From Bacillota bacterium (GTDB taxonomy: Bacteria; Bacillota; Clostridia; Lachnospirales; Lachnospiraceae), in the NCBI GenBank assembly GCA_023415055.1, contig JAEZLZ010000097.1, forward strand, positions 1 to 64,000: a stretch of 64,000 nucleotides of DNA, given 5' to 3'. Below, piece after piece: positions 1-8,684 of this stretch. Under the pieces are notes generated by a model. It ran no database searches and was not told the DNA's origin. It saw nothing but the letters and a program-made list of their open reading frames with translations. A program made the translations under genes and the position numbers. Positions within the stretch are counted from its first letter, which is position 1, and each line of letters starts with the position of its first letter.

Positions 1-306
1 ATGGATATCATGATTAATAATAACATTCTGGCAGAATGGAATAAGTCGGGTATTTCAGAGCTTTTACATCAATATTACTGCTCAGAAAAGGGGAAAGCGG
101 ATTACACCTTTCAAAGCTTTCTAAAAAATATTCTTTCAGAAAGGTTGGAAAAAGAAGCATTTGATAAAGAGACAATAGATAAAATCATAAAAGTACTGGA
201 TCTAATATATTATATGGATTGTCTCATTACTACTAAGGATTTTGAAGGGTACGTAGACACACTAAGAACATTAGTAAAATATTTTATGAAAGGTGTCTTT
301 TCATAA
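1..306 (+). CDS. Small hypothetical protein (possibly 5'-partial)
   Basis: About 101 residues, acidic and lysine-rich, apparently all helical, with no signal peptide, membrane segment or cysteine motif. The ATG is the first base of the window, so the true start could lie outside it and any ribosome site is not visible. A good intrinsic terminator follows directly, which supports a real transcribed 3' end. I do not recognise the family; Leu/Ile-rich heptads near residues 50-75 (IIKVLDLIYYMDCL) suggest a helical bundle. No function is proposed. Confidence 0.5.
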   Translation: MDIMINNNILAEWNKSGISELLHQYYCSEKGKADYTFQSFLKNILSERLEKEAFDKETIDKIIKVLDLIYYMDCLITTKDFEGYVDTLRTLVKYFMKGVFS

Positions 307-314
307 AGGACTTA

Positions 315-345
315 GAAAGGAATTAATTAAATTCCTTTCATTTTT
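315..345 (+). terminator. Intrinsic terminator
   Basis: GAAAGGAATT pairs perfectly with AATTCCTTTC across a 5-nt loop, followed by ATTTTT. It ends the first small gene. Confidence 0.8.
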
Positions 346-353
346 AGCAAGAA

Positions 354-432
354 ATGAATGAACACAAATATATATTCATTCATCAATGAAATCTATGGTA
401 TATACAACATGATGTAACAACCCATACCATAG
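354..432 (+). promoter_or_regulatory. Two consecutive inverted repeats in a leader region
   Basis: ATGAATGAA (354-362) pairs with TTCATTCAT (375-383), and CTATGGTAT (393-401) pairs with ATACCATAG (424-432). Both have perfect 9-bp arms and lie upstream of the DUF1450-like gene, whose AAAGGAAG ribosome site starts about 20 nt after the second repeat. They could be operators or leader hairpins. I see no known riboswitch consensus. Confidence 0.4.
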
Positions 433-467
433 TTATTAATCATAATTTTGAAAGGAAGATGTGAAGT

Positions 468-680
468 ATGAAGATAGTTAAAATATGTAAACGATGTTCA
501 GGGGTTGATCCAAGAGAACTAAAGGAATATTCAAAGAAGATAAATTGTAAACTGGATTTTGGTTGTATTGCAAAATGCAGACAAAAGCATCCTGAGTTAT
601 CGGGTAATTATTATGGGCTAATAGATGGAGATTTTATCTCATGTAGTTCTAAAGAAGATTTTTTTGAAGCAATGAAATAG
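468..680 (+). CDS. DUF1450/YuzB-like small cysteine protein
   Basis: A 70-residue protein with a CxxC pair (C7, C10) and a second pair in GCIAKC (about residues 33-38). Its C-terminal half, a GLIDGDFI strand then SSKEDFFEAM helix, resembles the end of Bacillus YuzB (DUF1450), a small thioredoxin-fold family of unknown role. The cysteines could bind a metal or Fe-S centre, or be redox active; that is inference. The AAAGGAAG ribosome site is well placed before the ATG. It probably shares a transcript with the cytochrome-b5-like gene 27 nt downstream, which ends at a strong terminator. Confidence 0.6.
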   Translation: MKIVKICKRCSGVDPRELKEYSKKINCKLDFGCIAKCRQKHPELSGNYYGLIDGDFISCSSKEDFFEAMK

Positions 681-707
681 ATATATAACATAGGAAAGAG
701 GTGCTTT

Positions 708-1091
708 ATGAAAAATAAAAAAGTTTTTGGAATAGTTCTTGGTACAATTATTGCAGTTATAGTAATAGTTACTGCTGGATATTATTTATTCTTTCAACCA
801 GTAAAGGAGTCGGATATTGAAAAATTAACTAGAACCATTTCTTCTGAAGAACAGCAAATAATGGACGAAAATATATTTACAGAAGAAATGTTAGCACAAT
901 ATAACGGGAAGAGTGGCAAGAATGCGTATATTGCGATAAATGGCATTGTTTATGATGTTAGCGATAGGTGGAAGGATGGAGAACATCATAGTTTAATAGC
1001 TGGTAAAAATCTAACACAAGAGTTTTTAGCTTCATCGCATGGGCATGCAATAATAAGTAAATTAGAAATTGTTGGCCAATACATAGAGTAA
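708..1091 (+). CDS. Membrane-anchored cytochrome b5-like heme-binding protein
   Basis: 127 residues. Residues about 7-30 form one N-terminal membrane anchor, then a short linker and a cytochrome-b5-like heme/steroid-binding fold from about residue 52 (LAQYNGKSGKNAYIAINGIV, then YDVSDR, and a HHSLIAGKNLT segment). The strand-helix order and the histidines at HH (about 92-93) and SHGHA (about 110-113) fit the bacterial one-domain Cyt-b5 family. The domain would sit outside the membrane and could take part in extracytoplasmic electron transfer, but the redox partner is unknown. The ribosome site is GGAAAGAGGTG. It pairs with the preceding small cysteine protein, suggesting a redox role for both. 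Confidence 0.75.
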   Translation: MKNKKVFGIVLGTIIAVIVIVTAGYYLFFQPVKESDIEKLTRTISSEEQQIMDENIFTEEMLAQYNGKSGKNAYIAINGIVYDVSDRWKDGEHHSLIAGKNLTQEFLASSHGHAIISKLEIVGQYIE

Positions 1092-1140
1092 GAAGCATTC
1101 TAGAAAATAGAACTGAAAAAAGAAAAACTGATTAAGAAAG

Positions 1141-1182
1141 AATTACACAAGACATGGTTTTGCCAGGTCTTGTGTAATTTTG
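1141..1182 (+). terminator. Strong intrinsic terminator
   Basis: AATTACACAAGAC (1141-1153) pairs with GTCTTGTGTAATT (1167-1179), with an inner TGG/CCA extension, then TTT. It terminates the cytochrome-b5-like unit. Confidence 0.85.
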
Positions 1183-1639
1183 CAATACATTAAACAAGAG
1201 AATAATGAGCTCTTTGAAGCCATCCATTCCCCAACCTTTGATGTCATTCATAGCCGGGTAATTGCAGAAAGTTCGCAGAAGTTAATACAATCCTTTACTC
1301 GGTTGATTAATACCGGTATGGAGGAAAGTAATTACCAAGTAATAGATCCGGAATTTTGGAAATTAGCAAAAACAGATGGGCTACCGTTTTGTCTGGTTTA
1401 TCACAGACTGATCTTGAGAGATATCAATCAGCAATGGAATGGAATTACATAAATAACTATCTTTTATGTAATCCGTATGAGATATTTGATACATATTCTG
1501 ATGGTGTATGGTGGAATTGCGATATTTGTGGAACAAAATATTTTATGAATCCTAAGCAAAGGATATATTATAACATAGGCATATGAAATCATGTTCTTAT
1601 TGTAAGGGGCTAAGAAGAAAAAAGAAATACTTCTTTTAA
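1180..1639 (+). pseudogene. Decayed TetR-like C-terminus and zinc-ribbon remnant
   Basis: The first frame (1180-1452) has no credible start, since it runs out of the preceding terminator, and resembles a TetR/AcrR ligand-binding C-terminus (EAIHSPTFDVIHSRVIAESS). A second frame (1356-1586) carries VWWNCDICGTKY, and a third frame (from about 1580 to the TAA at 1637) carries HMKSCSYCKGLRRKKK. Read together, the last two give a treble-clef/zinc-ribbon of the type W-x-C-x2-CG ... C-x2-C broken by a one-base frameshift. These are therefore two different gene remnants, both inactive as written. Sequencing error could account for one shift but not for the missing start. Confidence 0.65.
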
Positions 1640-1669
1640 AAATGCACTCACAGAAATGTGGGTGCATTT
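1640..1669 (-). terminator. Intrinsic terminator for the recombinase gene
   Basis: AAATGCACtCAC pairs with GTGgGTGCATTT. Read on the minus strand the stem is followed by TTTT, so it fits the end of the recombinase transcript. On the plus strand the trailing T run is poor. Confidence 0.6.
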
Positions 1670-1670
1670 A

Positions 1671-1741
1671 AAATAAAGTTCATTTTTTGCTCAAAAACAG
1701 CATTTTGAAATTTTAAGTTTTCATGTAAATAAAGTTCATTT
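1671..1741. repeat. 15-bp direct repeat pair downstream of the recombinase
   Basis: AAATAAAGTTCATTT occurs exactly at 1671-1685 and 1727-1741 (56-bp period), inside the 3' untranslated region of the recombinase and before its terminator. It could be an attachment-like or recombinase-binding repeat, or a duplication scar. The function is not known. Confidence 0.6.
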
Positions 1742-1754
1742 CCAGTAGTAATAG

Positions 1755-2810
1755 TTATTTACTTTCTCTCAGCTTAACTACATTAGCAGCACTACGGCGG
1801 CGGTTGTCTTCGACTGCTGCGTAGTGCTTCTTTGTGGTATTTACATCCTTATGGCCAAGGACATCGGCGACAAGATAGATATCGCCGGTTTCACGGTATA
1901 AGCTTGTACCATAGGTACTGCGTAGCTTGTGCGGTGTAATCTTTTTTAGCTTTGTAACGGTGGAAGCATACTTTTTAACCAGGTTCTCTACGGATCGTAC
2001 ATTAATTCGCTTTTGCTGAAGAGATAAAAAGAGGGCATTGGAATGACCCTCGCAGGGGACGATTAGCTTACGTTCCTCCAGATAATCAAGGAGTGCTTTT
2101 CGTACTTCATCTCCAAAATAAACAATTACCTCATAACCACCTTTTCTTCGAATTTTGATGCCGTTATTATCAAAGTCAACATCATTGATATCAAGCCCTA
2201 CACATTCGGATACACGGATCCCGGTTCCGAGCAGGAGCGTCATCATGGCCAGATCGCGAAGCTTTGTCTTCTCATGGAATTTTTGCTGCGCTTTAGTCAT
2301 ATTATCCGCGTTTTCTACCTCATCCAATAGTTTCGCTACTTCATCAATTTCGAGACGTACGATTTCTTTGTCATGGAGCTTAGGAACACTGATTAAGGAA
2401 GCTGGGTTCGTTGTGATCATCTCTTTCTTAAAATAATAATTATAAAAGCTGCGAAGGGATACCAGCTTACGCTTCTTACCCTTCTCTGCGTTGAGATGCT
2501 CCTTATCATCAGCCGATTTATAGTAAGTCAGGTAGTCCAGGTACTCTTCAATATCGATTGCCTTGATCTGATCCAGAAGTTCAACACGAAACTCTGTAAT
2601 CGGAGTATTCTTTAAGGAAGGATTGGATTGTTTCAGCCATTCAAAGAAAACGCCGAGATCGTAAGCATAAGCGATTCTTGTACGTGAGGAGGTAGTTGGT
2701 TCAATACCACGAAAGAAATACCTGCAAAATTGAGGAAGCTTTTCCTCAAGCATACGCAGCTTCACGGTATTATCTATATTTACCTGATCGTGATAATTAC
2801 GTTCTATCAT
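1755..2810 (-). CDS. XerS-like tyrosine site-specific recombinase
   Basis: 351 residues with a SAM-like N-terminal core-binding domain (about 20-130) and a tyrosine-recombinase catalytic domain (about 150-345). The catalytic set is complete: R199 (GTGIRVSE), K223 (RRKGG hairpin), H294/R297 (HKLRS), H320 (LGH) and the nucleophile Y330. The longer N-terminus and overall plan (SVENLVKKY before TPHKLR) resemble the single-recombinase XerS type of streptococci and lactococci more than XerC/XerD. It could resolve chromosome dimers or be a stand-alone integrase; there are no phage or conjugation genes around it. AAGGAG lies 7 nt before the ATG. Confidence 0.85.
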   Translation of the reverse strand: MIERNYHDQVNIDNTVKLRMLEEKLPQFCRYFFRGIEPTTSSRTRIAYAYDLGVFFEWLKQSNPSLKNTPITEFRVELLDQIKAIDIEEYLDYLTYYKSADDKEHLNAEKGKKRKLVSLRSFYNYYFKKEMITTNPASLISVPKLHDKEIVRLEIDEVAKLLDEVENADNMTKAQQKFHEKTKLRDLAMMTLLLGTGIRVSECVGLDINDVDFDNNGIKIRRKGGYEVIVYFGDEVRKALLDYLEERKLIVPCEGHSNALFLSLQQKRINVRSVENLVKKYASTVTKLKKITPHKLRSTYGTSLYRETGDIYLVADVLGHKDVNTTKKHYAAVEDNRRRSAANVVKLRESK

Positions 2811-2834
2811 TTTTTATCTCCTTATCTATAAAGC

Positions 2835-2865
2835 AAAGATAATGAATGCGAATTCTGTTATCTTT
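2835..2865. repeat. Inverted repeat just upstream of the recombinase start
   Basis: AAAGATAA (2835-2842) and TTATCTTT (2858-2865) form perfect 8-bp arms around a 15-nt spacer, 25 bp upstream of the recombinase ATG. XerS-type genes often have their recombination site next to them, so this is a candidate recombinase site or operator. The spacing is longer than the usual dif 11-6-11 layout. Confidence 0.35.
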
Positions 2866-2921
2866 CAATTGCTGGTTCCAGTTCCAAATCAACAAACCTA
2901 ACATGTATCGAGAGGGAACTA

Positions 2922-3656
2922 TTATTTTTCAATAGCTTCAGGTATTTTCCAACCCTGAATATCGCTGCTTTGAACCGCATGAAATAATCGTTCCCGAAGT
3001 CCGGGGCTTTCATTTCCTAAGGACTTGATTAATTGTTTGACATACTCGCGTTTCGTATAACCGTCAACAGGGCATGGATTCTTCACAACGGGAAGTTGGT
3101 TCGCATTACGAAATCCCTTGATATCCTGTTCCTCTACATAGATCAGAGGACGGATCAGGGTGATGTCTGAACGGTTCAGATAGGTAACAGGAGAGAAGCA
3201 GTGGATTCTACCTTCATAAATCAGTGACATCATCATCGTTTCAATTACATCGTCATAATGGTGTGCATATGCTTCTTTGTTACATCCCAATTCTTTTGCT
3301 TTGGCATTAAAAGCGCCCTTTCGCATCTTGGCACAAAGAGAACAAGGGTTACTTTCTTTTCTATGTTCAAATATAATCTCGGCAATTTCGGATTCTACAA
3401 TGGTATAATTGATGTCCAGGGTTTTGCAGAGTTCTGCCACTGCGGAAAAATCCAGTTCCGGAAATCCCATATTTACTGTAATTGCTTCCAATTCAAAGTG
3501 TTTCGGGTAAAAACGTCTAAGTCCGGATAGTGCATAGAGCAGTGTGAGACTGTCTTTTCCACCGGAGATACCGATAGCGATTCTGTCTCCCTCATCAATC
3601 ATCTGATAATCATCGAGTGCTTTTCTGGTATAACTCAGTAATTGCTGCAGCTTCAT
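2922..3656 (-). CDS. ttcA: TtcA-family tRNA 2-thiocytidine synthetase
   Basis: A cytoplasmic enzyme of the TtcA/TtuA PP-loop family, which uses ATP and a 4Fe-4S cluster to thiolate tRNA (C32 in TtcA). Visible: the PP-loop SGGKDS at residues 31-36, the CxxC pair C105/C108 (NPCSLCAKMRKG) and a third cysteine C195 (NPCPVDG), which together are the cluster ligands expected for TtcA. The start is taken at 3656 (MKLQQLLSYTRK), which follows GGAAAGGT by 8 nt and matches typical TtcA N-termini; the longer ATG at 3674 lacks a ribosome site. 244 residues, slightly short but complete. The exact tRNA position modified is inferred from the family. Confidence 0.85.
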   Translation of the reverse strand: MKLQQLLSYTRKALDDYQMIDEGDRIAIGISGGKDSLTLLYALSGLRRFYPKHFELEAITVNMGFPELDFSAVAELCKTLDINYTIVESEIAEIIFEHRKESNPCSLCAKMRKGAFNAKAKELGCNKEAYAHHYDDVIETMMMSLIYEGRIHCFSPVTYLNRSDITLIRPLIYVEEQDIKGFRNANQLPVVKNPCPVDGYTKREYVKQLIKSLGNESPGLRERLFHAVQSSDIQGWKIPEAIEK

Positions 3657-3691
3657 ATATTCATACCTTTCCATCTATTCTAATCGTTGAC

Positions 3692-3720
3692 ATTATAGCA
3701 CATATTTCACGGAATGAAAA
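3692..3720 (-). promoter_or_regulatory. Probable ttcA promoter
   Basis: On the minus strand, -35 TTTTCA (3715-3720) and -10 TATAAT (3692-3697) are separated by 17 bp, about 36 bp upstream of the chosen ttcA start. Confidence 0.55.
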
Positions 3721-4115
3721 CTAGTGCCTTTCACCTTATTGATTATGTTTACGCATTGTCATAGGTGGATAATACTTGAAGTTATATACTATTGAAATAG
3801 TAAGTCGCTTAACAAATATGTAACAAGTAACAATGCGTAAGGTTAATGCTGACGACTGCTGTAGTGAACTGTTTATTTATTGGGTAAAATCGGACTATAT
3901 AAGTAGAACCTTAATATAAGGCATTTTAATGTCTTATTATGGTACATATGGAATGAGGATTTTGGAAATACAGGTATAAAAAACAATTTATTTGTGATAA
4001 ATTTGGCAGGTGACACAGTTTTACCATGATTTAATATTATTGTAATATCTGTAGTAATCGAAATCGAACTTCGTATGACTACAATACGATGACAGGAGGT
4101 TAGTAAGAACGACAG
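3721..4115. other. Divergent intergenic region, about 395 bp
   Basis: AT-rich spacer between ttcA and the amidase gene, which are transcribed away from each other. I see no convincing ORF, RNA gene or riboswitch consensus. The amidase ribosome site AGGAGGT (4094-4100) lies at its right end. Confidence 0.5.
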
Positions 4116-6827
4116 ATGTTACATGAGATGCAAATGATTTCAAAACTTACAAAGGATAACTCAACCCGAAACCGCCAAATTGGTCTGAAGCTTGGCTTTA
4201 TGCTGGCCATAGCTTTTATCATTCTGGGCTTATATACCGGCCAAGCATTGGCAGCTTCCGGGTTGCGAATATATAACTATGTAACAAAGAAGGAAAGCAG
4301 CTATACGGACAAACAAGTTAAAGTCACTCTGAACGGAAACCAGGTTACAAAAAAACAGCTTCCCGGAATTCTGATCAATGGAATCGCATTGGTTCCCTAT
4401 AATGATGTATTTGAGAATTCTGAAATAGCAGCGACCTGTACTTATAATAAAGAGAAGGGAACCATTACCATCTCAAAGTACGGTAAGACGATTGCCATGA
4501 CCATTGGGAGTAAGAGTGCAACAGTGAATGGCAGCAAAGTGACCTTATCTGTGGCGCCGATGAAAATTAAATATTCGGAGGCCGGTGTAGCAAAGGTACT
4601 GGTGCCGTCCAGATTCATCGCAGAGACCTTAGGCCTTAGCTATTCTTGGAACAGTAGCAGCAGCACCGTCTCAATCGTGAAGAATACCCTGATGTTATCC
4701 TACGATGCAGGAAAGAAGTTTGAATATACGGGAGCGATAGGGAAGGTAAGTGTTAACGGTAAAAACATTAATCTTGGTAATATGCCGGTCATTATCACTA
4801 ACAATACAGCGATGCTTCGGGCAAAAGGAGTTTTTACGAACAGTGCCATCGGGGCAACCTACAGTTATAACAAGGCAGACAAGTCAATCACTCTGACGAA
4901 GGGTAAGAATGTATTGGTAATGACACTCGGCAGCAAGACTGCCTATCTGAACGGGAAAGCGAAGAAGATGGACACTGCACCGATGACTGTCACCAATCAT
5001 AACGTTGGGAGCTATTATGTCATGGTTCCGGGAGGCTTTACCGCTACCTGCTTAGGCTACAATTACAAATGGAACAATACTACCAGAACCTCTGTGATTA
5101 CTTCTGTTAAGGAGGAAACCACACCGGGCAGCGGTTCTCCGGAGCTTGGGGATAACAGTGTTATCATTGAGACAGGGACGATTCTCAGCCAATGGATCGG
5201 AGATACTACATATGTCGGAAGCGGTAATGGTCTTCATGACTTGAATCAGAATACCTCCGGTTCAGTTCCTGGTACGATATATGCTGTGAACAGAGATTAT
5301 ACTAACATTAAGAAGAATGCGGAGACCTTTGTGTTCTCGGCGACCGGAAGCTTTGGCAGAATTATCTCCTCGAGCACAGGGAATAAAATCACACTGCAGT
5401 CCACGAATATGACCTGCACCGATACTACTTATCCGATGTTTGGTATCTATAGTAATTATGTAAATACGATCGGTACCTATACCAATGCAGCAGATCAGAG
5501 TACAAGGATAGAGTTGGATCTTCTAACCTCTGATTACACCTATGACCTTGCACTTTCCGCAGATCAGCATATGCTTTATGTAACCGTATATTATAATGCG
5601 CTGACGTCTGCAGTAATCGGTACGAATATGGAAGGAGATTATCTTACTCTGACCGGGATTAAGCCACTTAAGGTGAATGTCAATCAGACCACAGGAATTG
5701 TATATGTAGATTTGCCCTACACTGCCAATAGTCTTAGCGATGTCAACGCTGCAGTATCCGGTTCGAAATACATAAATATGTTCTATACCGTCAGTCAGGC
5801 AGATAAGACACAATTAGTTATCGGCGCAGCAGAAGGCTATGAATTTTATGTTACAGAAAATGAGAATAAGTACTCCTTACTATTCCTAACTCCCGGCTCC
5901 ACTGGACAGCAGCCTTCGAACCCGTCCTCTACGCCGAATCAGAATCTTGATCCGGGACAATGCGAAATCATCATACCCAAGCCTGCAGGGCTGACCTTGT
6001 CCATGATCTCTGATGAGGATGACTATTTTGATAACGAATTTGTACTGCGCCTTAACGGAGATTATACCTCAAGCATTAACAGCTCCAGTATCATCAACAA
6101 TGCGAGTCGAGTTAACGATATCAGAGTCAGACTGAACAGCAGTAATGAGACAGAGATAATCTTTAAAACCTCGAAGCTGCAAGGTTATCAGTATACAATG
6201 AATGATTCAAATATTTATGTCAAGGTGGGCAACCCGAGAGATATCTATCCGAATATTGTAGTACTTGACCCGGGACATGGCGGTGGTGCTACCGGAGCAG
6301 AGTACTTCAAAACCAAAGAAAAGGATTTGAACTACAAGATACTGTATACTCTTGGTAAGAAATATTTTAATCAGGATACCTCGAAGCTAAAGGTATATTA
6401 CACCAGGATATCAGATGTGGATATGACTCTGAGTAATCGTGCTGCTTTCGCTGATAATTACGGAGCAGACCTGTTCGTCAGTCTTCATATGAATGCATCA
6501 CTTTCGAGAAATGTAGTCGGTACAGAGGTATATTATTCTTCGAATAATAACAGCCCTAATCGTGCTGGACTCACTAGTAAGATTTTAGCGGATACTTTTG
6601 TCGACCGTATCTCAAGTAAGCTCGGAACAAAGAATCGAGGCTCAAGATCCGAACGCTATACTGTGGTATATAAAAATACGGTTCCTGCAGTTTTAATCGA
6701 ACTTGGTTTTCTTTCTACAGAAAGTGATTTTGCGAAGCTTTCTGACCCGAGCTTCCAGGAGAATGCGGCAAAGATAATTTATGAAACCTTATTAGAGGTA
6801 TTTCGTAAATATCCCACGGGAAGATAA
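4116..6827 (+). CDS. Secreted N-acetylmuramoyl-L-alanine amidase with two stalk domains
   Basis: 903 residues. An N-terminal signal/anchor (about 25-47, ending ...GQALAASG) directs export. Two consecutive copper-amine-oxidase-N-like stalk domains follow (about 50-190 and 193-330), each with the pattern of NGxxV...P...IN, VP, ATY(S)YN, TIT, MTIGS, VPSRF. Then a threonine/serine linker, AMIN-like beta-rich regions (about 345-700) and an Amidase_3 domain (about 712-895). The amidase has the zinc ligands expected: DPGHGG, Glu in TKEKDLN, SLHMNA, and the catalytic Glu in LIELGFLS. It should cleave the MurNAc-L-Ala bond in peptidoglycan. ATG 4116 is the only possible early start (a stop lies 12 nt upstream); its SD spacing is long, about 15 nt. 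Confidence 0.85.
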   Translation: MLHEMQMISKLTKDNSTRNRQIGLKLGFMLAIAFIILGLYTGQALAASGLRIYNYVTKKESSYTDKQVKVTLNGNQVTKKQLPGILINGIALVPYNDVFENSEIAATCTYNKEKGTITISKYGKTIAMTIGSKSATVNGSKVTLSVAPMKIKYSEAGVAKVLVPSRFIAETLGLSYSWNSSSSTVSIVKNTLMLSYDAGKKFEYTGAIGKVSVNGKNINLGNMPVIITNNTAMLRAKGVFTNSAIGATYSYNKADKSITLTKGKNVLVMTLGSKTAYLNGKAKKMDTAPMTVTNHNVGSYYVMVPGGFTATCLGYNYKWNNTTRTSVITSVKEETTPGSGSPELGDNSVIIETGTILSQWIGDTTYVGSGNGLHDLNQNTSGSVPGTIYAVNRDYTNIKKNAETFVFSATGSFGRIISSSTGNKITLQSTNMTCTDTTYPMFGIYSNYVNTIGTYTNAADQSTRIELDLLTSDYTYDLALSADQHMLYVTVYYNALTSAVIGTNMEGDYLTLTGIKPLKVNVNQTTGIVYVDLPYTANSLSDVNAAVSGSKYINMFYTVSQADKTQLVIGAAEGYEFYVTENENKYSLLFLTPGSTGQQPSNPSSTPNQNLDPGQCEIIIPKPAGLTLSMISDEDDYFDNEFVLRLNGDYTSSINSSSIINNASRVNDIRVRLNSSNETEIIFKTSKLQGYQYTMNDSNIYVKVGNPRDIYPNIVVLDPGHGGGATGAEYFKTKEKDLNYKILYTLGKKYFNQDTSKLKVYYTRISDVDMTLSNRAAFADNYGADLFVSLHMNASLSRNVVGTEVYYSSNNNSPNRAGLTSKILADTFVDRISSKLGTKNRGSRSERYTVVYKNTVPAVLIELGFLSTESDFAKLSDPSFQENAAKIIYETLLEVFRKYPTGR

Positions 6828-6857
6828 TTTAATTACATTATAGTTTTATCGATAGAG

Positions 6858-6897
6858 CCTGTCATATCTCAGGAGGCCTGAGGTGTGACAGGTTTCT
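6858..6897 (+). terminator. Intrinsic terminator after the amidase gene
   Basis: CCTGTCATATCTCAG pairs with CTGAGGTGTGACAGG (15 bp with G-U wobbles) around GAGGC, then TTTCTT. Confidence 0.8.
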
Positions 6898-6949
6898 TAG
6901 TGTACCCGGTGGGCACATGTTATAATATTGGTAAACTTTAATTGCAGAG

Positions 6950-6962
6950 TGACATGGTGTCA
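6950..6962. promoter_or_regulatory. Inverted repeat upstream of the fucosidase gene
   Basis: TGACA-TGG-TGTCA, about 90 bp before the fucosidase start, lies between TTGCAG (6942) and TATGCT/TATGAT elements. A candidate operator; the promoter boxes are not convincing. Confidence 0.3.
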
Positions 6963-7049
6963 TACACTATGCTATGATGTCTGTAAGAATAAATTTTTCT
7001 ATCTGTGAATTGGATAGAATTAAATTATAATGAAATTAGGGGGATGAGT

Positions 7050-8513
7050 ATGAAGGATTATCTGAACGTGATACAAAAAGTAATCGATAAGGGACCATAT
7101 AAGGATACCTGGGATTCCTTATCTCAATATGAGATTCCTGGCTGGTACCGTAAGTTAAAATTCGGTATCTTTATACACTGGGGGATTTTCTCTGTGCCGG
7201 CCTTTCATAATGAATGGTATTCTACAAACATGTACAGAAAGAATTCGGAGGAATTTGAGCATCATATCAAAACCTATGGTGAACACAAGGATTTTGGGTA
7301 TAAAGATTTTATTCCCATGTTCAAGGCAGAGAAGTTCAACCCGGAGGAATGGGCAGAGCTGTTTCAGGAAGCAGGAGCAAAATATGTGATCCCGGTCGGA
7401 GAGCATCACGATGGCTTTCAGATGTATCAGAGCGATATCTCACATTGGAATGCCTTTGAGATGGGTCCAGGGAGAAATGTGCTCGGTGAACTAAAAAAAG
7501 CGGTAATCGATACAGGAATGGTGTTTGGAACCTCGTCACATCGAGTCGAGCATTGGTTCTTCATGAGCCCTGGAAAAGAATTTGAAAGTGACATTAAAGA
7601 ACCGCTAAAACGCGGAGATTTTTACTGGCCAGCGATGCCTGAGCCTGATTATCAGGATTTATTCAGCACACCACCGACACAGGAATTTCTTGAGGATTGG
7701 CTGATCCGCTGTTGTGAGATTGTAGACAAATATCAACCGAAGATTATCTATTTTGATTGGTGGATTCAGCATAGTGCTGTGAAGCCATACCTGAAGAAGT
7801 TTGCAGCTTATTACTATAATCGCGCAAAGGAATGGGGTGAGGAGGTTGTCATCAATTATAAACATGATGCCTTCCAGTTCGGTTGTGCAGTTGTGGATAT
7901 TGAACGGGGACAGTTTGCCGAAGCGAAGCCCTATTACTGGCAGACAGATACCGCAGTTGCAAGAAATTCCTGGTGTTATACCGGGCAGAATATCTATAAA
8001 CCGGCGAAGGAGATCCTATGCGATCTGATTGATATCGTAAGTAAGAACGGTAATCTGTTATTGAATATCGGACCGAAGAGTGATGGTACCATACCGGAGG
8101 AGGACAGAAAAATATTGTTGGAGATCGGATCCTGGCTAAAGGTAAACGGAGAGGCAATCTACGAGACCAAGGTATGGAGGATATCAGCGGAGGGGCCGAC
8201 AAAGATTGAGGAGGGACAATTCGCCGATGGTAATGCCAAGCAGTTTACCAGTGAAGATATTCGTTTTACGGTTAAGGGAAGCTATCTGTATGCAACGGTT
8301 TTGTGCCCGCCGGAGAGTGGTATCATTCGTATCCAGTCTCTGGGTGAAAAGGATGCCTCAAAGCTGCCTCATTTTCATGGAATCATACGTGAAGTGTCTA
8401 TTCTTGGTTATGATGGTGCTTTATGCTGGCACCGCGAGGAAGAGGCCTTGGTCATTAAAACGGATGGATGGAAGTCAGAATTTCCCGTGGTATGTAAGGT
8501 TTTGATTGATTAG
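7050..8513 (+). CDS. GH29 alpha-L-fucosidase
   Basis: A 487-residue glycoside hydrolase of family GH29, releasing alpha-linked L-fucose from glycans. Seen: the family opening GWYRKLKFGIFIHWG followed by NEWYS, the substrate-site EHHDGF, and the nucleophile aspartate in KIIYFDWW (about residue 236). A beta-sandwich C-terminus follows from about residue 370. There is no signal peptide, so it is probably cytoplasmic and acts on imported fuco-oligosaccharides. The start is placed at 7050 (MKDYLN), 6 nt after AGGGGG; the upstream ATG at 7005 has no ribosome site. No transporter or fucose operon is adjacent. Confidence 0.9.
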   Translation: MKDYLNVIQKVIDKGPYKDTWDSLSQYEIPGWYRKLKFGIFIHWGIFSVPAFHNEWYSTNMYRKNSEEFEHHIKTYGEHKDFGYKDFIPMFKAEKFNPEEWAELFQEAGAKYVIPVGEHHDGFQMYQSDISHWNAFEMGPGRNVLGELKKAVIDTGMVFGTSSHRVEHWFFMSPGKEFESDIKEPLKRGDFYWPAMPEPDYQDLFSTPPTQEFLEDWLIRCCEIVDKYQPKIIYFDWWIQHSAVKPYLKKFAAYYYNRAKEWGEEVVINYKHDAFQFGCAVVDIERGQFAEAKPYYWQTDTAVARNSWCYTGQNIYKPAKEILCDLIDIVSKNGNLLLNIGPKSDGTIPEEDRKILLEIGSWLKVNGEAIYETKVWRISAEGPTKIEEGQFADGNAKQFTSEDIRFTVKGSYLYATVLCPPESGIIRIQSLGEKDASKLPHFHGIIREVSILGYDGALCWHREEEALVIKTDGWKSEFPVVCKVLID

Positions 8514-8608
8514 CGCTCTAAGAATGTGATAGCTGTGTCATATATTAGCGAATAAGCACATAATATTACAAATTTATTAAATGTGTTACGAAATAATTCT
8601 TATTCCAG

Positions 8609-8637
8609 TTGATTTTTCTGAGAATATTTGTTAAAAT
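8609..8637 (+). promoter_or_regulatory. Probable promoter of the Pro/Thr-linker protein gene
   Basis: TTGATT (8609-8614) and TAAAAT (8632-8637) are 17 bp apart and sit 48 bp upstream of the ATG at 8685. Confidence 0.55.
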
Positions 8638-8684
8638 AGGTCTAAATAACCACTACCTATGATTTGTGAAAAACGAGGTTCAGG

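Noticed and set aside
3721..4115. Possible riboswitch upstream of the amidase gene
   Set aside because: No c-di-AMP or other conserved core could be matched by eye, and the gap lacks a terminator/antiterminator pair.
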